A DNA stretch of 64,000 nt from Ammoniphilus oxalaticus (GCF_003609605.1 NZ_MCHY01000006.1:434001-498000), one strand, 5' to 3'. Shown: positions 8,262-18,330, counted from the stretch's first letter. Program-made: numbers and translations. The notes: a model not told the origin generated them from the letters alone.

Positions 8262-11200
8262 TTGGTTAGAAGAATCGCTCAACTATCCCTATTATTCGCT
8301 TTGCTCTTTCAAACCTTTTTTGGTGGCATGGGTGTTCAACCACTCGTCGTTGCGCAAGAGTCGTGGACAGAGGAAGCAGTTGAAGATTCGGTAATAGACG
8401 AATCCGATGAAAATGGGGAAGTGGATGGACCTGTAGAGCAAGATCAAAATACAGGGGAAGAAGAATCTGAATCTAACGTAGAAGAGGTTGCGAAAGGCAC
8501 TCCTGAAGATGGGGACAATCTCGAAGACGGGGAATCGGAAGAAGATGTTGCTTTAGAACCTGAAAATGAAGGCAACAACTCTGAACCAGTCTCGGATGGA
8601 GAGAATCGTGGAGATGAGAAAGGTAATGAAAGTGATACAGATACAGATAAGACCGAAAAGCAAGATGCAGACAGCAAAGATCAAGTAGATGGCGAGAAGC
8701 CATCAGCTGAGAACCCAGATGAGCAACAGGAAGAAGAAAAGACAGGGCTGTTTTGGGGGCTATTTGGTGGAGTATTTGGAGGTAATTCAATCGTTGAATT
8801 CCCTTTTATCACCAATATAAGCATCAAGGATAAGGATGGCAAGGATCTAGACCAAGCTGAAAGTGTTAGTAAAAGTGAACAGGTTATACTTCGTTATGAT
8901 TGGCAGCTGCCCAACGATCATGAGATTCAAGAAGGCGCGACTTATAAATTTGCATTGCCAGAAGGCATATTTGCTATTATGAACACGATCAGTTTGTCTT
9001 TGGATTCTGACGGTGATCAAGTAGCAAATGTTAAAATTGATACGGACGGCAACGGAGTTATCACTTTTACGGAGTTTGTTGGATCTCACTCCAATGTTGA
9101 AGGATGGTTTGAAATCACTACCAAGTTTAATCCAAATGAGATACCAAATCAAAATCCAGTTGAAATTAAGTTTGAAGTGGATGGCAAATCGGAGCCTATT
9201 GTAGTGAAAGTAAACTTTGAGCAACCTGAGCCTACCATTAAGAAGACAGGAAAGTATAATGCTCAAACAAATACGATTACCTGGGTAGTCGACTTCAATA
9301 AGGAAAAGGTATCGTTGCAAAACGCTGTATTCAGCGACGCGTTGGTAGATGGACTTGAGTATGTGAATGGATCTTTTAAAGTTAGTCCAGATCCACGGGG
9401 GAATTTTAGTGAGGATAACGGGACGCTAACTTATGAATTTCCTGCCAAGATTCTTGATTCATATGCTATTACCTTTGACACGAAGGTTACCGATTTCGAA
9501 GGAACCTCGTTAATAAAGAAAAACACAGCAACGATCAAGTATAATGAAGATAAAGAAATAGAATCTAGCACTACAGTAACTGCAAATGCAAATTATATTA
9601 AGAAATCTGGTAAGGACAACTATGCGAACAAACAGATAGATTGGGAGATTATTGTTAACGAAGACGAACTTGAATTAGAGAACTTTACCATAATAGATCA
9701 ACTTCCAGTTGAACTAGAGTTAGTTATGGATTCGGTAAAATTAAATGATGGAAATTTGACGGGCTTTGAATACAAAGATGGTGAATTCAGTTATCAATTC
9801 GTGGGTGCTATCACCAGCAAGCAGATCATTACGTTTTCAACAAAAGTGCCTGAAAAATATTATAATGGCCAACACGAGATGCCGGAGTTCGAGAATGTTG
9901 CTAAGATCTTTATACCTAGTATTGGAAAAACCATCTCATCTAATAAAGTAGGCATTGGGCCGAAAACCAGCGTGATTCGAAAAACTGGAGCAGGTTATAA
10001 TCGTTCGACTCAAGAAATTACGTGGAAAATTACGGTGAACGAGAATGAGGTTGAAATTACAAATGCGGTATTAACGGACCAGATTCCCAAAGGACAGGAA
10101 TTTGTCAAAGGTTCCTTTGAGATCAATTCGAATCCAGGGGGAATATTTAGTCAAGAAGGCCAGACGTTAACTTTTACGTTCCCTGACAAGATTGAGAAAA
10201 CTTATATTATTACTTTTAAAACAAAAGTAATCAACCCAGCACACACAGCTGCAAATAAAAGTAAAAGTTATGAAAATAGCGTAACTTTGACGGGAGCCAA
10301 TATTACAGAATCCACATCAACAGGGAAACAAACAGTCACTAGTAAAGTAATTAAAAAAACAAATGAAGGTTACGACTACCTAGATAGGGTGTTAACATGG
10401 AAGATTGTCGTTAACCAAAACAAGATGGAGTTACCTAACGCGGTATTGACGGATGTGATAGGAGACGGTCAAGAGCTTGTAGAAGACTCTTTAGTACTTC
10501 CAGATGGGGCTACACACAGTTACGATAATAAAAAACTAAAAATTACCTTAGGAACGATTACTGAAGAACAGCTAATTATATTTAAAACTAGCATTGCTGA
10601 TCCAGAGTCTTTCTTCAAGGAAAATGGGGAAAAGACGGTTGAGAACACTGCGACATTAACAAACGACTTTGGCCCTTCCGAATCGAGCACTGGAACAAAG
10701 AAAATTGAAAACACGGTTGTTGCTAAAGGGGGTTCAATTGTAAATGGTGAACCGACTATTGAGTGGAAGGTAACGATTAACCAGAACAAACTGCTCCTAG
10801 GAAAAGCAATATTAACGGATGTTTTGCCTGAAGGATTGACTTTAGATACATCGTCCGTGAAACTTTATAAACAAGAGTTGGACGTTAATGGAAATCTGAC
10901 AAAAGGCATTGAAGTTAATGGCTTGGATGCCAGTAATATCTCGTATGATGGAAATGAAAGAAAATTTGTTTTCACTATGCCAGAAGTAGATAATAATAAT
11001 GAGGCCTTTCTCCTTGTATTTAGAACGGATATTTTAGACGCATCAAAATCACCGTTTAAAAATACGATCAACTTTAAAGGGTATGGCCTGAACGATGATC
11101 AAGGAACATCTAGCAATACGATTGCCTATCAGTCTGGAAGCGGTGGAGCAAGCGGAACAACAGGAAGCGTGAATATTATAAAGATTGACGCTGAAGATGA

Positions 11201-12767
11201 AACAAAAAGATTAAAAGACGCTTCGTTTGCTTTGTATGATAGGTATGGAAATTTAATTAGAGAAGCTAGTACAGGGAACAACGGTGAAGTCCTATTTGAT
11301 CGATTAAGATTTGAAATCCCTTATACGATTAAAGAGGTTTCTGCCCCAACAGGTTATTCTTTAAATGGAGAAGTGAAAGGATTCATTCTTACAAGTAAGA
11401 ATAAAAATGTTGAATACAAGGTAAAAAACGAAAAGATCACTGGAAGTATTAAGCTTATTAAGATTGATGCTGATAACAATACAACGAAACTCTCAGGAGC
11501 AATATTTGAACTCCTTGATGAGAATAAAGAAGTATTGAAACAGTCGGATGCAACGACAAGCGATGGTATTGTTGTCTTTGATAAACTAGAATTTAATACT
11601 AAGTACATTATTCGAGAAAAAACATCGCCTTGGGGCTACAAACTAAGCGACGAAGAATATTCTTTTACGCTACAAAACAATGATATTGAAAGAAATGTTG
11701 AATATGAATTCAAAAACAAGCAGTTCAAAGAAGGCTCCGTGTCAATTATAAAAGTTGACAGCCGCGATAAAAGCAAACGATTATCTGGCGCCGAGTTTGA
11801 AGTGAGGGACTCCGATGGCAAAGTTGTGGCTACAGTTATAACAGATGCCGATGGCAAAGCGGAAGTAAAAAATCTAACGTATGGAGACTACAAGTTAGTA
11901 GAAACAAAGGCTCCGCGTAATTACCAATTCGACAAAACGGAGCGCGATTTCACCATTGACGATAATGAGCATGTCATAGCGTTAGAGATTACGAATAAGA
12001 AACGACCTAGCGGAGGCGGCGGTGGAACACCTCCAACGGATCCAAAAGGTTCGCTCTCGATCATTAAGGTAGACAGCAGAGATCAGAGCAATCGATTGTC
12101 TGGAGCCACATTTGAATTAAAAGATTCTGATGGCAAAGTTGTCGCGACATTAACAACAGATGCGAACGGTCAAGCGAAAGTAGCCGATTTAGCCCTTGGC
12201 GAGTATACGTTAGTTGAAACAAAAGCTCCAGAGGGCTATGAACTTGGTGATGCGATTCGTACTATCAAGATCGAAAGAAATCACAAAGATATTACATTAG
12301 ACAAGATACCTAATGTTAAATCAACCGATCCTAAGGATCCAAAAAATCCGCAGGATCCCGATAAGCCTGTAGATCCTGAAGATCCGAATAAAGATCCAGA
12401 GGATCCTATTAATCCTGAAGATCCAGAGCAAACGGATCCGCTAGATCCAAGCAAGCCAGTTGACCCGGCGGATCCATCTGAATCTACGGATCCAGGACAA
12501 TCAGGTGAGCAAGGGGATGCTAGCGAATCCGATCAATCTGATGCTGTATCAGGCGGCGCGGAATCAGCCGACACAGGCAAAGTCGATGGACATAGTCAAT
12601 CAGGCGAGTCTGGACAAACGAAGTCTGGCAAAACGAAGTTCGACCAAGATGGTCGACAGTTGCCAAATACTGCGACACCGCTCTATAATTACGCGTTAGC
12701 GGGATTAGTGATCGTCTTAGCCGGGTTTGGATTAAGACAGTGGGGTAGTCGAAGAAGGCAACACTAG
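8262..12767 (+). CDS. Giant cell-wall-anchored adhesin with Cna_B repeats and LPNTA sorting signal
   Basis: The 1501-residue protein starts at TTG 8262 (GGTGAG upstream). A signal peptide (1-32) is followed by an acidic Glu/Asp-rich low-complexity segment (33-160), an Ig-fold-like domain (about 177-320), five related domains of about 120-130 residues, most opening with a KKTG-type strand (about 325-955), four SpaA/Cna_B-type domains (about 968-1350, each with a K-[IV]-D strand and a K-E or V-E-T-K-A-P turn typical of isopeptide-forming folds), a Pro-Asp repeat (1354-1412) and the sorting signal LPNTA (1467-1471), then a membrane helix and RRR tail. LPNTA is typical of class D sortase substrates, matching the sortase at 12861. 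Biofilm or surface adhesion is likely; the ligand is unknown. Confidence 0.93.
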   Translation: MVRRIAQLSLLFALLFQTFFGGMGVQPLVVAQESWTEEAVEDSVIDESDENGEVDGPVEQDQNTGEEESESNVEEVAKGTPEDGDNLEDGESEEDVALEPENEGNNSEPVSDGENRGDEKGNESDTDTDKTEKQDADSKDQVDGEKPSAENPDEQQEEEKTGLFWGLFGGVFGGNSIVEFPFITNISIKDKDGKDLDQAESVSKSEQVILRYDWQLPNDHEIQEGATYKFALPEGIFAIMNTISLSLDSDGDQVANVKIDTDGNGVITFTEFVGSHSNVEGWFEITTKFNPNEIPNQNPVEIKFEVDGKSEPIVVKVNFEQPEPTIKKTGKYNAQTNTITWVVDFNKEKVSLQNAVFSDALVDGLEYVNGSFKVSPDPRGNFSEDNGTLTYEFPAKILDSYAITFDTKVTDFEGTSLIKKNTATIKYNEDKEIESSTTVTANANYIKKSGKDNYANKQIDWEIIVNEDELELENFTIIDQLPVELELVMDSVKLNDGNLTGFEYKDGEFSYQFVGAITSKQIITFSTKVPEKYYNGQHEMPEFENVAKIFIPSIGKTISSNKVGIGPKTSVIRKTGAGYNRSTQEITWKITVNENEVEITNAVLTDQIPKGQEFVKGSFEINSNPGGIFSQEGQTLTFTFPDKIEKTYIITFKTKVINPAHTAANKSKSYENSVTLTGANITESTSTGKQTVTSKVIKKTNEGYDYLDRVLTWKIVVNQNKMELPNAVLTDVIGDGQELVEDSLVLPDGATHSYDNKKLKITLGTITEEQLIIFKTSIADPESFFKENGEKTVENTATLTNDFGPSESSTGTKKIENTVVAKGGSIVNGEPTIEWKVTINQNKLLLGKAILTDVLPEGLTLDTSSVKLYKQELDVNGNLTKGIEVNGLDASNISYDGNERKFVFTMPEVDNNNEAFLLVFRTDILDASKSPFKNTINFKGYGLNDDQGTSSNTIAYQSGSGGASGTTGSVNIIKIDAEDETKRLKDASFALYDRYGNLIREASTGNNGEVLFDRLRFEIPYTIKEVSAPTGYSLNGEVKGFILTSKNKNVEYKVKNEKITGSIKLIKIDADNNTTKLSGAIFELLDENKEVLKQSDATTSDGIVVFDKLEFNTKYIIREKTSPWGYKLSDEEYSFTLQNNDIERNVEYEFKNKQFKEGSVSIIKVDSRDKSKRLSGAEFEVRDSDGKVVATVITDADGKAEVKNLTYGDYKLVETKAPRNYQFDKTERDFTIDDNEHVIALEITNKKRPSGGGGGTPPTDPKGSLSIIKVDSRDQSNRLSGATFELKDSDGKVVATLTTDANGQAKVADLALGEYTLVETKAPEGYELGDAIRTIKIERNHKDITLDKIPNVKSTDPKDPKNPQDPDKPVDPEDPNKDPEDPINPEDPEQTDPLDPSKPVDPADPSESTDPGQSGEQGDASESDQSDAVSGGAESADTGKVDGHSQSGESGQTKSGKTKFDQDGRQLPNTATPLYNYALAGLVIVLAGFGLRQWGSRRRQH

Positions 12768-12778
12768 TTAAATTTCTT

Positions 12779-12820
12779 AAACAGGTGGAGAAAAGGAATC
12801 CTTTCCCCACCTGTTTTTCT
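12779..12820 (+). terminator. Terminator after the adhesin gene
   Basis: A 10-bp outer stem AAACAGGTGG/CCACCTGTTT, an inner AAAGG/CCTTT pair and a T-tract. It separates the adhesin from the sortase gene, so the sortase probably depends on read-through or its own promoter. Confidence 0.85.
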
Positions 12821-12860
12821 TTCATTAAGCTTTTAAAGTTGTGGAAAGGAGGGGGTTAGC

Positions 12861-13424
12861 TTGAGGCTGTTATCGACTTTTATGATTATTGTCGGTATCG
12901 CGCTGCTTGGTTATAGCGGCATTCAAATGTGGTCCTCAAACGAGCAACAACAGGCTGCATTATTAAAAGCGGAGCAAAGGATTATGGACCAAGCAAAGAG
13001 TGAAGGTCCTGTTGTTTTTGACCCGAAAATAGGCGAAGAAATCGGTGTGCTCTCATTGCCAAAACTAGACAGTACATTGCCAATTATTGAAGGTGTTGAC
13101 GAATCTGAGTTAAGCAGAGGTGTGGGTCATTATTATGGTACCTCTTTTCCGGATGACAAGGGGCAGATTGTATTGTCTGGTCATCGAGATACTGTTTTTC
13201 GCAGGATTGGCGAGCTGGAAATTGGCGATGAACTGGTCGTAAACATGCCTTACGGCAATTTTACTTATATTATTGAAGAAACCGAAATTGTCGAGGCTGG
13301 TGATACAACCGTGATTCGACCCGAACAAGATGAGGAATTGTTAACAGTCACGACTTGCTATCCTTTTCGGTACGTGGGCGATGCTCCTGATCGCTACATT
13401 ATATATGCTAAGCCCAAAAGTTGA
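12861..13424 (+). CDS. Class D sortase
   Basis: This 187-residue transpeptidase starts at TTG 12861 directly behind a strong GGAAAGGAGGGGG. One N-terminal membrane helix (about 3-23) anchors it outside-facing. The sortase fold carries the catalytic His108 in LSGHRD, Cys166 in TVTTC and Arg178 in APDR. The TxTC context and short length fit class D (YhcS or B. anthracis SrtC type), whose known substrates often carry LPNTA-type signals. The gene directly upstream encodes an LPNTA protein, so I infer that it attaches that adhesin to peptidoglycan. Confidence 0.92.
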   Translation: MRLLSTFMIIVGIALLGYSGIQMWSSNEQQQAALLKAEQRIMDQAKSEGPVVFDPKIGEEIGVLSLPKLDSTLPIIEGVDESELSRGVGHYYGTSFPDDKGQIVLSGHRDTVFRRIGELEIGDELVVNMPYGNFTYIIEETEIVEAGDTTVIRPEQDEELLTVTTCYPFRYVGDAPDRYIIYAKPKS

Positions 13425-13502
13425 AGCAAAGAAGGCAAGGGGTTTTTATTGATCTACTGATTTGTGTGACTAATTTCCGAATTTAATGTAGCTTTATATG
13501 CA

Positions 13503-13531
13503 TTGCAAGAATATTGAAGGTAAGATATAAA
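13503..13531 (+). promoter_or_regulatory. Possible promoter of the HemAT-like gene, with a long leader
   Basis: TTGCAA (13503-13508), a 17-bp spacer and TATAAA (13526-13531). It would give a 5' leader of about 230 nt before the start at 13770. I see no recognisable riboswitch, RNA gene or clear small ORF in the 13425-13769 gap, and no sigma-D type motif. Confidence 0.4.
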
Positions 13532-13769
13532 TATAGGGGGAGCATAAAGAACTAACGATTGATAGTCTTATGGTCCTGCTGCTTGTCGCGAGGAATGCTC
13601 TTTGATCCAATTCATCTTGTAGTGTTAGCTGATTAAGACAATCTATTTCACAGTTTTGTAAAGATCATTTGGGGTTCGTATAAGAGGTGAAAAAGGGTCA
13701 GTCTTTTACATAATGGACAGAAAAAATAAGGCTTTGAAAGAAATGTACGTAGGGGGAGAGGGTTCCTAG

Positions 13770-15077
13770 ATGTGGCCGTTGAAAAGAAATAGAAACCAAC
13801 TTAGCAATTTGGATTGGGTGAAAAGTGTCAACGATCAGACTGTCAGCATTGATTTGCAACAGTATCATGAAATAAGAAAACAGATGGAAATGATTCAATT
13901 TGATAAAAAAGAATTGCAGGTGATCAAGAGTCTTGAGTCGATTGTGGAAAAGAATATCGAGACGATTGTATCCGCATTTTACAATACGATTTTAGCGATT
14001 CCTCATTTAAAGGAAATAATTGATGAACACAGCTCGATTGATCGCCTACGGAATACGTTAAGCGGGCATATGATTGAAATGTTTAGCGGAAAAATAGATG
14101 AGGCGTTTATTCAAAAAAGGTTGCGTGTGGCTCAGGCGCACGTGCGAATCGGGTTAGAACCGAAATGGTATATCGGGGCTTTTCAAAATTTGCAAAGCGC
14201 CCTGTTTGATATCGTGAATCAGCATTTAACGAACAGAGAGGACAGTGTTCTCGCCGGAAAAGCGATTTCAAAAATATTAAATTTTGAACAACAGCTCGTG
14301 TTAGCAGAGTATGAAAAAGAGCATCTAAGATTAAGAGAGATGCAGTACGAAAAAGTAAAAGAGGAGTTAAAATCGAAGATTAGCGCGACAAGTGAAGAGT
14401 TAGTGGCCTTAACAGATCAAACGAACGCATCGGTTCAACAAGTTTCTGCTAATGTAAATGAGGTCAATCAAGCGATCCAGGATAGTTCTCATCTTTCAAA
14501 AGAGACGGAACGTCTAGCGAATTACGGTCAAGGTATGGTAGAAGGACTTGCGGGCCAAATGGAATCGATTGCGGGAGGCGCGGATCAAATGCAGGAATTT
14601 GTTCGAAAATTGGATGAATCTTCCCTTGAAATTAGGCAAATTATCTTGCTCGTTCAACGGATTGCGGATCAAACGCACCTATTGGCGTTGAATGCGGCCA
14701 TTGAAGCGGCAAGAGCGGGGGAACATGGCAGAGGATTTTCAGTTGTAGCTGATGAAGTCCGAAAGCTAGCCGAAGAATCGAAAGGTTCTGTTCAGGAAAT
14801 TACGGAATTGATTCAAGCGTCATTTGAACTGACCTCGGAAGTTACGAAATCTATCGCGGAGGTCCAAAATATTGTGGAAGCAGGCCTGCAAGGGTCGACA
14901 GCTACGCAAACGACATTTGATGAGATTCTATCATCAATGAGTCAAAGCATGGACCGTATTAAACAGGTCGAACGGGATGCGCAAGAGCTTGTCCAAGTTG
15001 TGGAAGGGATCAGTCAGGCAACAACGGAAGTAGCCGAATCCGCGGAATCTTTAAATCATTTGGCAACGAATATGTAG
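13770..15077 (+). CDS. hemAT: HemAT-like globin-coupled chemotaxis transducer
   Basis: The 435-residue soluble protein (432 in B. subtilis HemAT) has an N-terminal sensor globin (about 40-195) and a C-terminal methyl-accepting signalling domain. The proximal heme ligand is visible as His124 in [13 protein letters not shown], and Tyr71 matches the distal B10 tyrosine of HemAT. The tip hairpin [14 protein letters not shown] and the following [18 protein letters not shown] are classic MCP motifs. The family senses oxygen for aerotaxis through CheA/CheW. Here it sits between sortase and biofilm regulator genes. The start ATG has GGGGAGAGGG upstream. Confidence 0.93.
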   Translation: MWPLKRNRNQLSNLDWVKSVNDQTVSIDLQQYHEIRKQMEMIQFDKKELQVIKSLESIVEKNIETIVSAFYNTILAIPHLKEIIDEHSSIDRLRNTLSGHMIEMFSGKIDEAFIQKRLRVAQAHVRIGLEPKWYIGAFQNLQSALFDIVNQHLTNREDSVLAGKAISKILNFEQQLVLAEYEKEHLRLREMQYEKVKEELKSKISATSEELVALTDQTNASVQQVSANVNEVNQAIQDSSHLSKETERLANYGQGMVEGLAGQMESIAGGADQMQEFVRKLDESSLEIRQIILLVQRIADQTHLLALNAAIEAARAGEHGRGFSVVADEVRKLAEESKGSVQEITELIQASFELTSEVTKSIAEVQNIVEAGLQGSTATQTTFDEILSSMSQSMDRIKQVERDAQELVQVVEGISQATTEVAESAESLNHLATNM

Positions 15078-15088
15078 CGATTGGCAAG

Positions 15089-15117
15089 AGACCGTCATCA
15101 AAGATGACGGTCTTTTA
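15089..15117. terminator. Bidirectional terminator between hemAT and the response regulator
   Basis: An 11-bp stem AGACCGTCATC/GATGACGGTCT with a 3-nt loop and a T-run on the + side. It lies between convergent genes and reaches the regulator stop codon. Confidence 0.85.
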
Positions 15118-16251
15118 TTTTGGTTTAACCACTTCTGTTCTCCACTGCTCATACCACTTTTTAACATGCGGACTAACTGCTAGATCCAACTCGGCTAATG
15201 CTATTTTCATTTGATTGTATTGTCGCTCAACTTCAGAGAACGCCCCGAAGGAAGCGTAACCTATCATTAATTGAAAATGAGCCCGTTCATCCTCCGCTTT
15301 GTACGAACAAATTTTTGTGTACCAATTTTTGGCCTTTTCAAAATTGTCGTGTTCATTATAGTGATCGGCGATCATGTAAGCATACTGTAACCAGCGCTGC
15401 TCCAAACGATACCGTTCGGGTTCTGCCCATAAATAATCATAATCTTGTAGGTAGGCCCCTGTGTAAAAATTCAACGCCGCTTCATATTCAGTGAGGGTTT
15501 CCTGGGTAAGAGGTGGAAGGGATGTAAGTTTTTCTTCCCACTCTACGGCATCAATGTGGACATCGTTGAGAAGTAAAATGTAGCCTTCCGATGTGTTTTT
15601 AATTGAACAATGCTCACCAAAATGACTGAGTGTTTTTCGGATATGATAGATCGTTGTGTATAGCTGTGAAAAAGCCCGTTGTTCATCGACATCTGGCCAT
15701 AAGAGCTCAATGAGTTCGGATTTTTGGGCCGTTTTCTTTTGATGATGCAGCAAATAAAGGAAACATTCTTGCGCTTTGGACGTACGCCATTGAATGACTT
15801 TGCGCGGGCTGTTGCCTGAGGTATTGTATGTCAACTTTCCAAATAGATTAAATTGCAGTTTGCTCTCCCGCGCAAGGGGACGACTTCGATCTTGTAATTG
15901 CGTCTTGATGCGGGTGATTGTTTTTTGTAGGCGATCCGTTTGAGCGGGCTTTAACACATAGTCCAATGCATTCAGTTCAAATGCCTGCACCGCATATTCA
16001 TGAAAGGCGGTTACAAAAACGATGGCTAAATTCTTGTTTACTTCAAGTAATTGTTCGGCTAATTCAAGGCCGTTTTTTCCAGGCATTTCAATATCTAAGA
16101 ACACAAGGTCAATATTTTGTAGTAGCTTCTCGCGCTCAGCGATCTCTAAATTCGTTAATTTCTCAACTATGACGATATTGCTAATTTTATTTATTTGATG
16201 TTCTAGAAAATCTAAGGCAAGTGGTTCGTCGTCAACAAGAATCGCCCTCAT
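15115..16251 (-). CDS. Response regulator with SARP-like winged helix and BTAD output domain
   Basis: The 378-residue protein has an N-terminal receiver (1-120) with acidic residues in VDDEP and phospho-acceptor Asp53 in FLDIEMPG, then a winged-helix DNA-binding domain (about 130-225) and a bacterial transcriptional activator (BTAD) helical domain (about 230-370, WEEKL and the tetratricopeptide-like DNFEKAKNWYTKIC). This combination links a two-component receiver to SARP-type promoter activation. It lies between two hybrid kinases with LytS-type modules, its likely phospho-donors, and is divergent from the polysaccharide operon. Three nearby promoters carry SARP-style 11-bp direct repeats, so it probably activates adhesin, polysaccharide operon and diguanylate cyclase together. 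Confidence 0.9.
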   Translation of the reverse strand: MRAILVDDEPLALDFLEHQINKISNIVIVEKLTNLEIAEREKLLQNIDLVFLDIEMPGKNGLELAEQLLEVNKNLAIVFVTAFHEYAVQAFELNALDYVLKPAQTDRLQKTITRIKTQLQDRSRPLARESKLQFNLFGKLTYNTSGNSPRKVIQWRTSKAQECFLYLLHHQKKTAQKSELIELLWPDVDEQRAFSQLYTTIYHIRKTLSHFGEHCSIKNTSEGYILLLNDVHIDAVEWEEKLTSLPPLTQETLTEYEAALNFYTGAYLQDYDYLWAEPERYRLEQRWLQYAYMIADHYNEHDNFEKAKNWYTKICSYKAEDERAHFQLMIGYASFGAFSEVERQYNQMKIALAELDLAVSPHVKKWYEQWRTEVVKPK

Positions 16252-16324
16252 CTGTTCTCCTCCATAAGTATTAAGTCAACGCTCCAGGATGCATGTAGTC
16301 ACACATATACTATTATAGATTCAA

Positions 16325-16358
16325 TGTATAGTTTTTGTATAGTTTTGGACTGTATGAT
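16325..16358 (+). promoter_or_regulatory. SARP-type direct-repeat promoter of the polysaccharide operon
   Basis: TGTATAG (16325-16331) and TGTATAG (16336-16342) are perfect direct repeats 11 bp apart. After 10 bp comes the -10 box TATGAT (16353-16358). No -35 box is visible. Spacing is identical to the sites before the adhesin and the diguanylate cyclase. Confidence 0.7.
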
Positions 16359-16403
16359 GGATATCAATTGTGTGCGAGAGTATACGGAATGGTGTGAAGT
16401 ATT

Positions 16404-17486
16404 ATGTTGCTAAAGTGGATTTTGCGAGTTAGTTCTATCCTTCTTATTGTTTTGTTGGTTGTAATTAGGGTGAATTTGGTAAAAGAGACGGAGCAGCAAG
16501 ATATCTTGGAACGACCAATCCTTCAAACAGAGCAATTTATCTTTAATCATTTGCTTGATGAAGCGGGTATGATCCGTACAGATTTTAAGGGAAATCCAAA
16601 TGGAAACCTCATATTATCTGAATCGATGGGGTTATGGTTAGAATATCTTGCGCTAAAAAAGGATAATTCTCTTTTTGATTCAGCTTACCTTGCGTTAAAG
16701 AAAGACTTTATTAGTAAAGAGAATCTCGTGATGTGGAAAGTGGAAGGAAGCGTTAGGGCGGATACGAATGCCTTGATAGATGATTTGCGGATTATTGCTT
16801 CTTTATTTCGCAAAGGGGAACAAATGAATCGGAGCGATTATATCAAGCAAGCCATACGCCTGTCTAAATCTATAATGAAATATAATCGGCAAGACGATTA
16901 TTTTGTTGATTTTTATGATGTGAGATACAAGTATCAGAACAAAGAATTGACTCTTTCTTATCTAATTCCAAAGGCCTTTCAATATATGGTTAATTACGGG
17001 GTAATTACAGTCGATGAACTCGATCAACTTCGGGACTTTTTACGCAATATGCCTACGGATAATGGATTTTATCCAAAGTATTATTCTGTTGAAGATAATC
17101 GATTTCATTTTGATCAAGAAATTAATTTAATAGATCAATTGTATACTGTGATTCACCTAGAAGGATTCGGAATATCGACCGATTCATTTTTCAAGTGGAT
17201 TAAAGATATCTATCTCCAGGAAAACGTCATATATGGTCGATATGATCGGTTGAGTAAGCAACGGATAGTTGAATATGAAGCCCCAGCTGTTTATGCGTTG
17301 TTAGTTATTTATAGTCTAGAAAAAAATGAACGCGCGTTTGCTAAGAGTGTTTATGAACGGATGACTGAATTGCGATCGGACGATCCGATGTCTACGTATA
17401 AGGGGGGGTATGTATTCTCTAATTCAACCCATTCTTTTGATAATTTATTGGCATTGGTGGCGGAGAGGAAATTATTGAATGAATAA
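16404..17486 (+). CDS. ydaJ: Glycoside hydrolase family 8-like protein of the exopolysaccharide operon (YdaJ-type)
   Basis: This 360-residue protein has one N-terminal membrane helix (about 5-23) and an all-alpha extracellular domain. LILSESMGLWLEYL resembles the catalytic-acid region of GH8 enzymes (Glu73 in SES), and RADTNALIDDLRI resembles the second catalytic region (Asp120). In cellulose-type secretion systems such an enzyme trims or releases polymer. It is the first of five overlapping genes in the order of B. subtilis ydaJKLMN; the next gene overlaps it by 8 bp. The promoter has the SARP-like repeat. Family assignment is by motif and context, not by search. Confidence 0.8.
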   Translation: MLLKWILRVSSILLIVLLVVIRVNLVKETEQQDILERPILQTEQFIFNHLLDEAGMIRTDFKGNPNGNLILSESMGLWLEYLALKKDNSLFDSAYLALKKDFISKENLVMWKVEGSVRADTNALIDDLRIIASLFRKGEQMNRSDYIKQAIRLSKSIMKYNRQDDYFVDFYDVRYKYQNKELTLSYLIPKAFQYMVNYGVITVDELDQLRDFLRNMPTDNGFYPKYYSVEDNRFHFDQEINLIDQLYTVIHLEGFGISTDSFFKWIKDIYLQENVIYGRYDRLSKQRIVEYEAPAVYALLVIYSLEKNERAFAKSVYERMTELRSDDPMSTYKGGYVFSNSTHSFDNLLALVAERKLLNE

Positions 17487-18330
17487 AATTTTAAATAAAA
17501 ATAATCTTTTGTTTATTTTGCTAACGAGCATCTTATTATTAGTGCTCAGTTTTGGTTTGTTTTTATTTCCGCGGGGACAAGGCGGGGCCATCCTATATAC
17601 ACTGGGATTGTTCATCGGTCTTGTCGGAGTGATAGGGGGCGCCGTTGCGGCTTTAGGCTTTACATTGCTTTTATTTTTTATGATTGGCAGCGTTATGTTT
17701 TGGACAGCTTTTACTGAAACTCCATTATTTAATATAGACATTTCATTTTTCGTCATTATCGTGTGGATGATCGGCATGCTGCTTATTTCTTTGCTTACGG
17801 GGCAAATGTCATCCCAACTGAAAGCAATGCACGATGAGAATCAATCATTGCGCGAGCAGATCAGAACGTTAGTTGCAATTGATCCGACCACTGGCTTTGA
17901 TAATAAAGAGCGGATGTTGGTTGAACTTGAATTAGAATTCAATCGTTCTAAACGATATAAGCAAACATTTACCTTTGTATTAATGAAAATCAATCATTTA
18001 GATCAATTTGAAAAATTGTACGGAGTAAAAGAAATGAACAGACTGTTCCAACATTTTGCTAAAGGGATTCATCGTTGTGTAAGAGCGAGCGATCAAAAAT
18101 ATCGTCCGGAAAAGGATATGTTTGCTTTGATCTTGCCTTATACGGAAATTAGTGATGTGAAAGTTGTGATCCAAAAGTTAGAAAAGGAACTAAAAGTATA
18201 TCAGCTGGAAAATCGAAAATATACGACGTTAACAATTGAGTATGGGTACATCGGTTTGGATGAAAGAATTAGCCAGTTTTCAAATATTTACGAGTTAGCG
18301 AAAGAACAGGTGTCTGCCCATGTTTCGTAG
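17479..18330 (+). CDS. ydaK: Membrane c-di-GMP receptor with degenerate GGDEF domain (YdaK-type)
   Basis: The 283-residue protein has three to four membrane helices (about 8-108) and a cytoplasmic GGDEF-like domain (about 125-283). The active-site motif is EKDMF (211-215) instead of GGDEF, so it should be catalytically dead. The inhibitory-site motif RASD (202-205) is intact at exactly the canonical distance, five residues before the motif. That is the pattern of a c-di-GMP-binding receptor, as in Listeria PssE and B. subtilis YdaK. It overlaps the genes on both sides (8 and 11 bp). I infer that it activates the glycosyltransferase complex when c-di-GMP is high. Confidence 0.88.
   Translation: MNKILNKNNLLFILLTSILLLVLSFGLFLFPRGQGGAILYTLGLFIGLVGVIGGAVAALGFTLLLFFMIGSVMFWTAFTETPLFNIDISFFVIIVWMIGMLLISLLTGQMSSQLKAMHDENQSLREQIRTLVAIDPTTGFDNKERMLVELELEFNRSKRYKQTFTFVLMKINHLDQFEKLYGVKEMNRLFQHFAKGIHRCVRASDQKYRPEKDMFALILPYTEISDVKVVIQKLEKELKVYQLENRKYTTLTIEYGYIGLDERISQFSNIYELAKEQVSAHVS

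Noticed and set aside
8061-8282. A 73-codon minus-strand frame between hybrid kinase 1 and the adhesin
   Set aside because: It has no ribosome binding site, covers the adhesin promoter and shows no recognisable composition.
13425-13769. c-di-GMP (GEMM) riboswitch before the HemAT-like gene
   Set aside because: The long leader made this attractive, but the conserved GEMM core sequences are not present.
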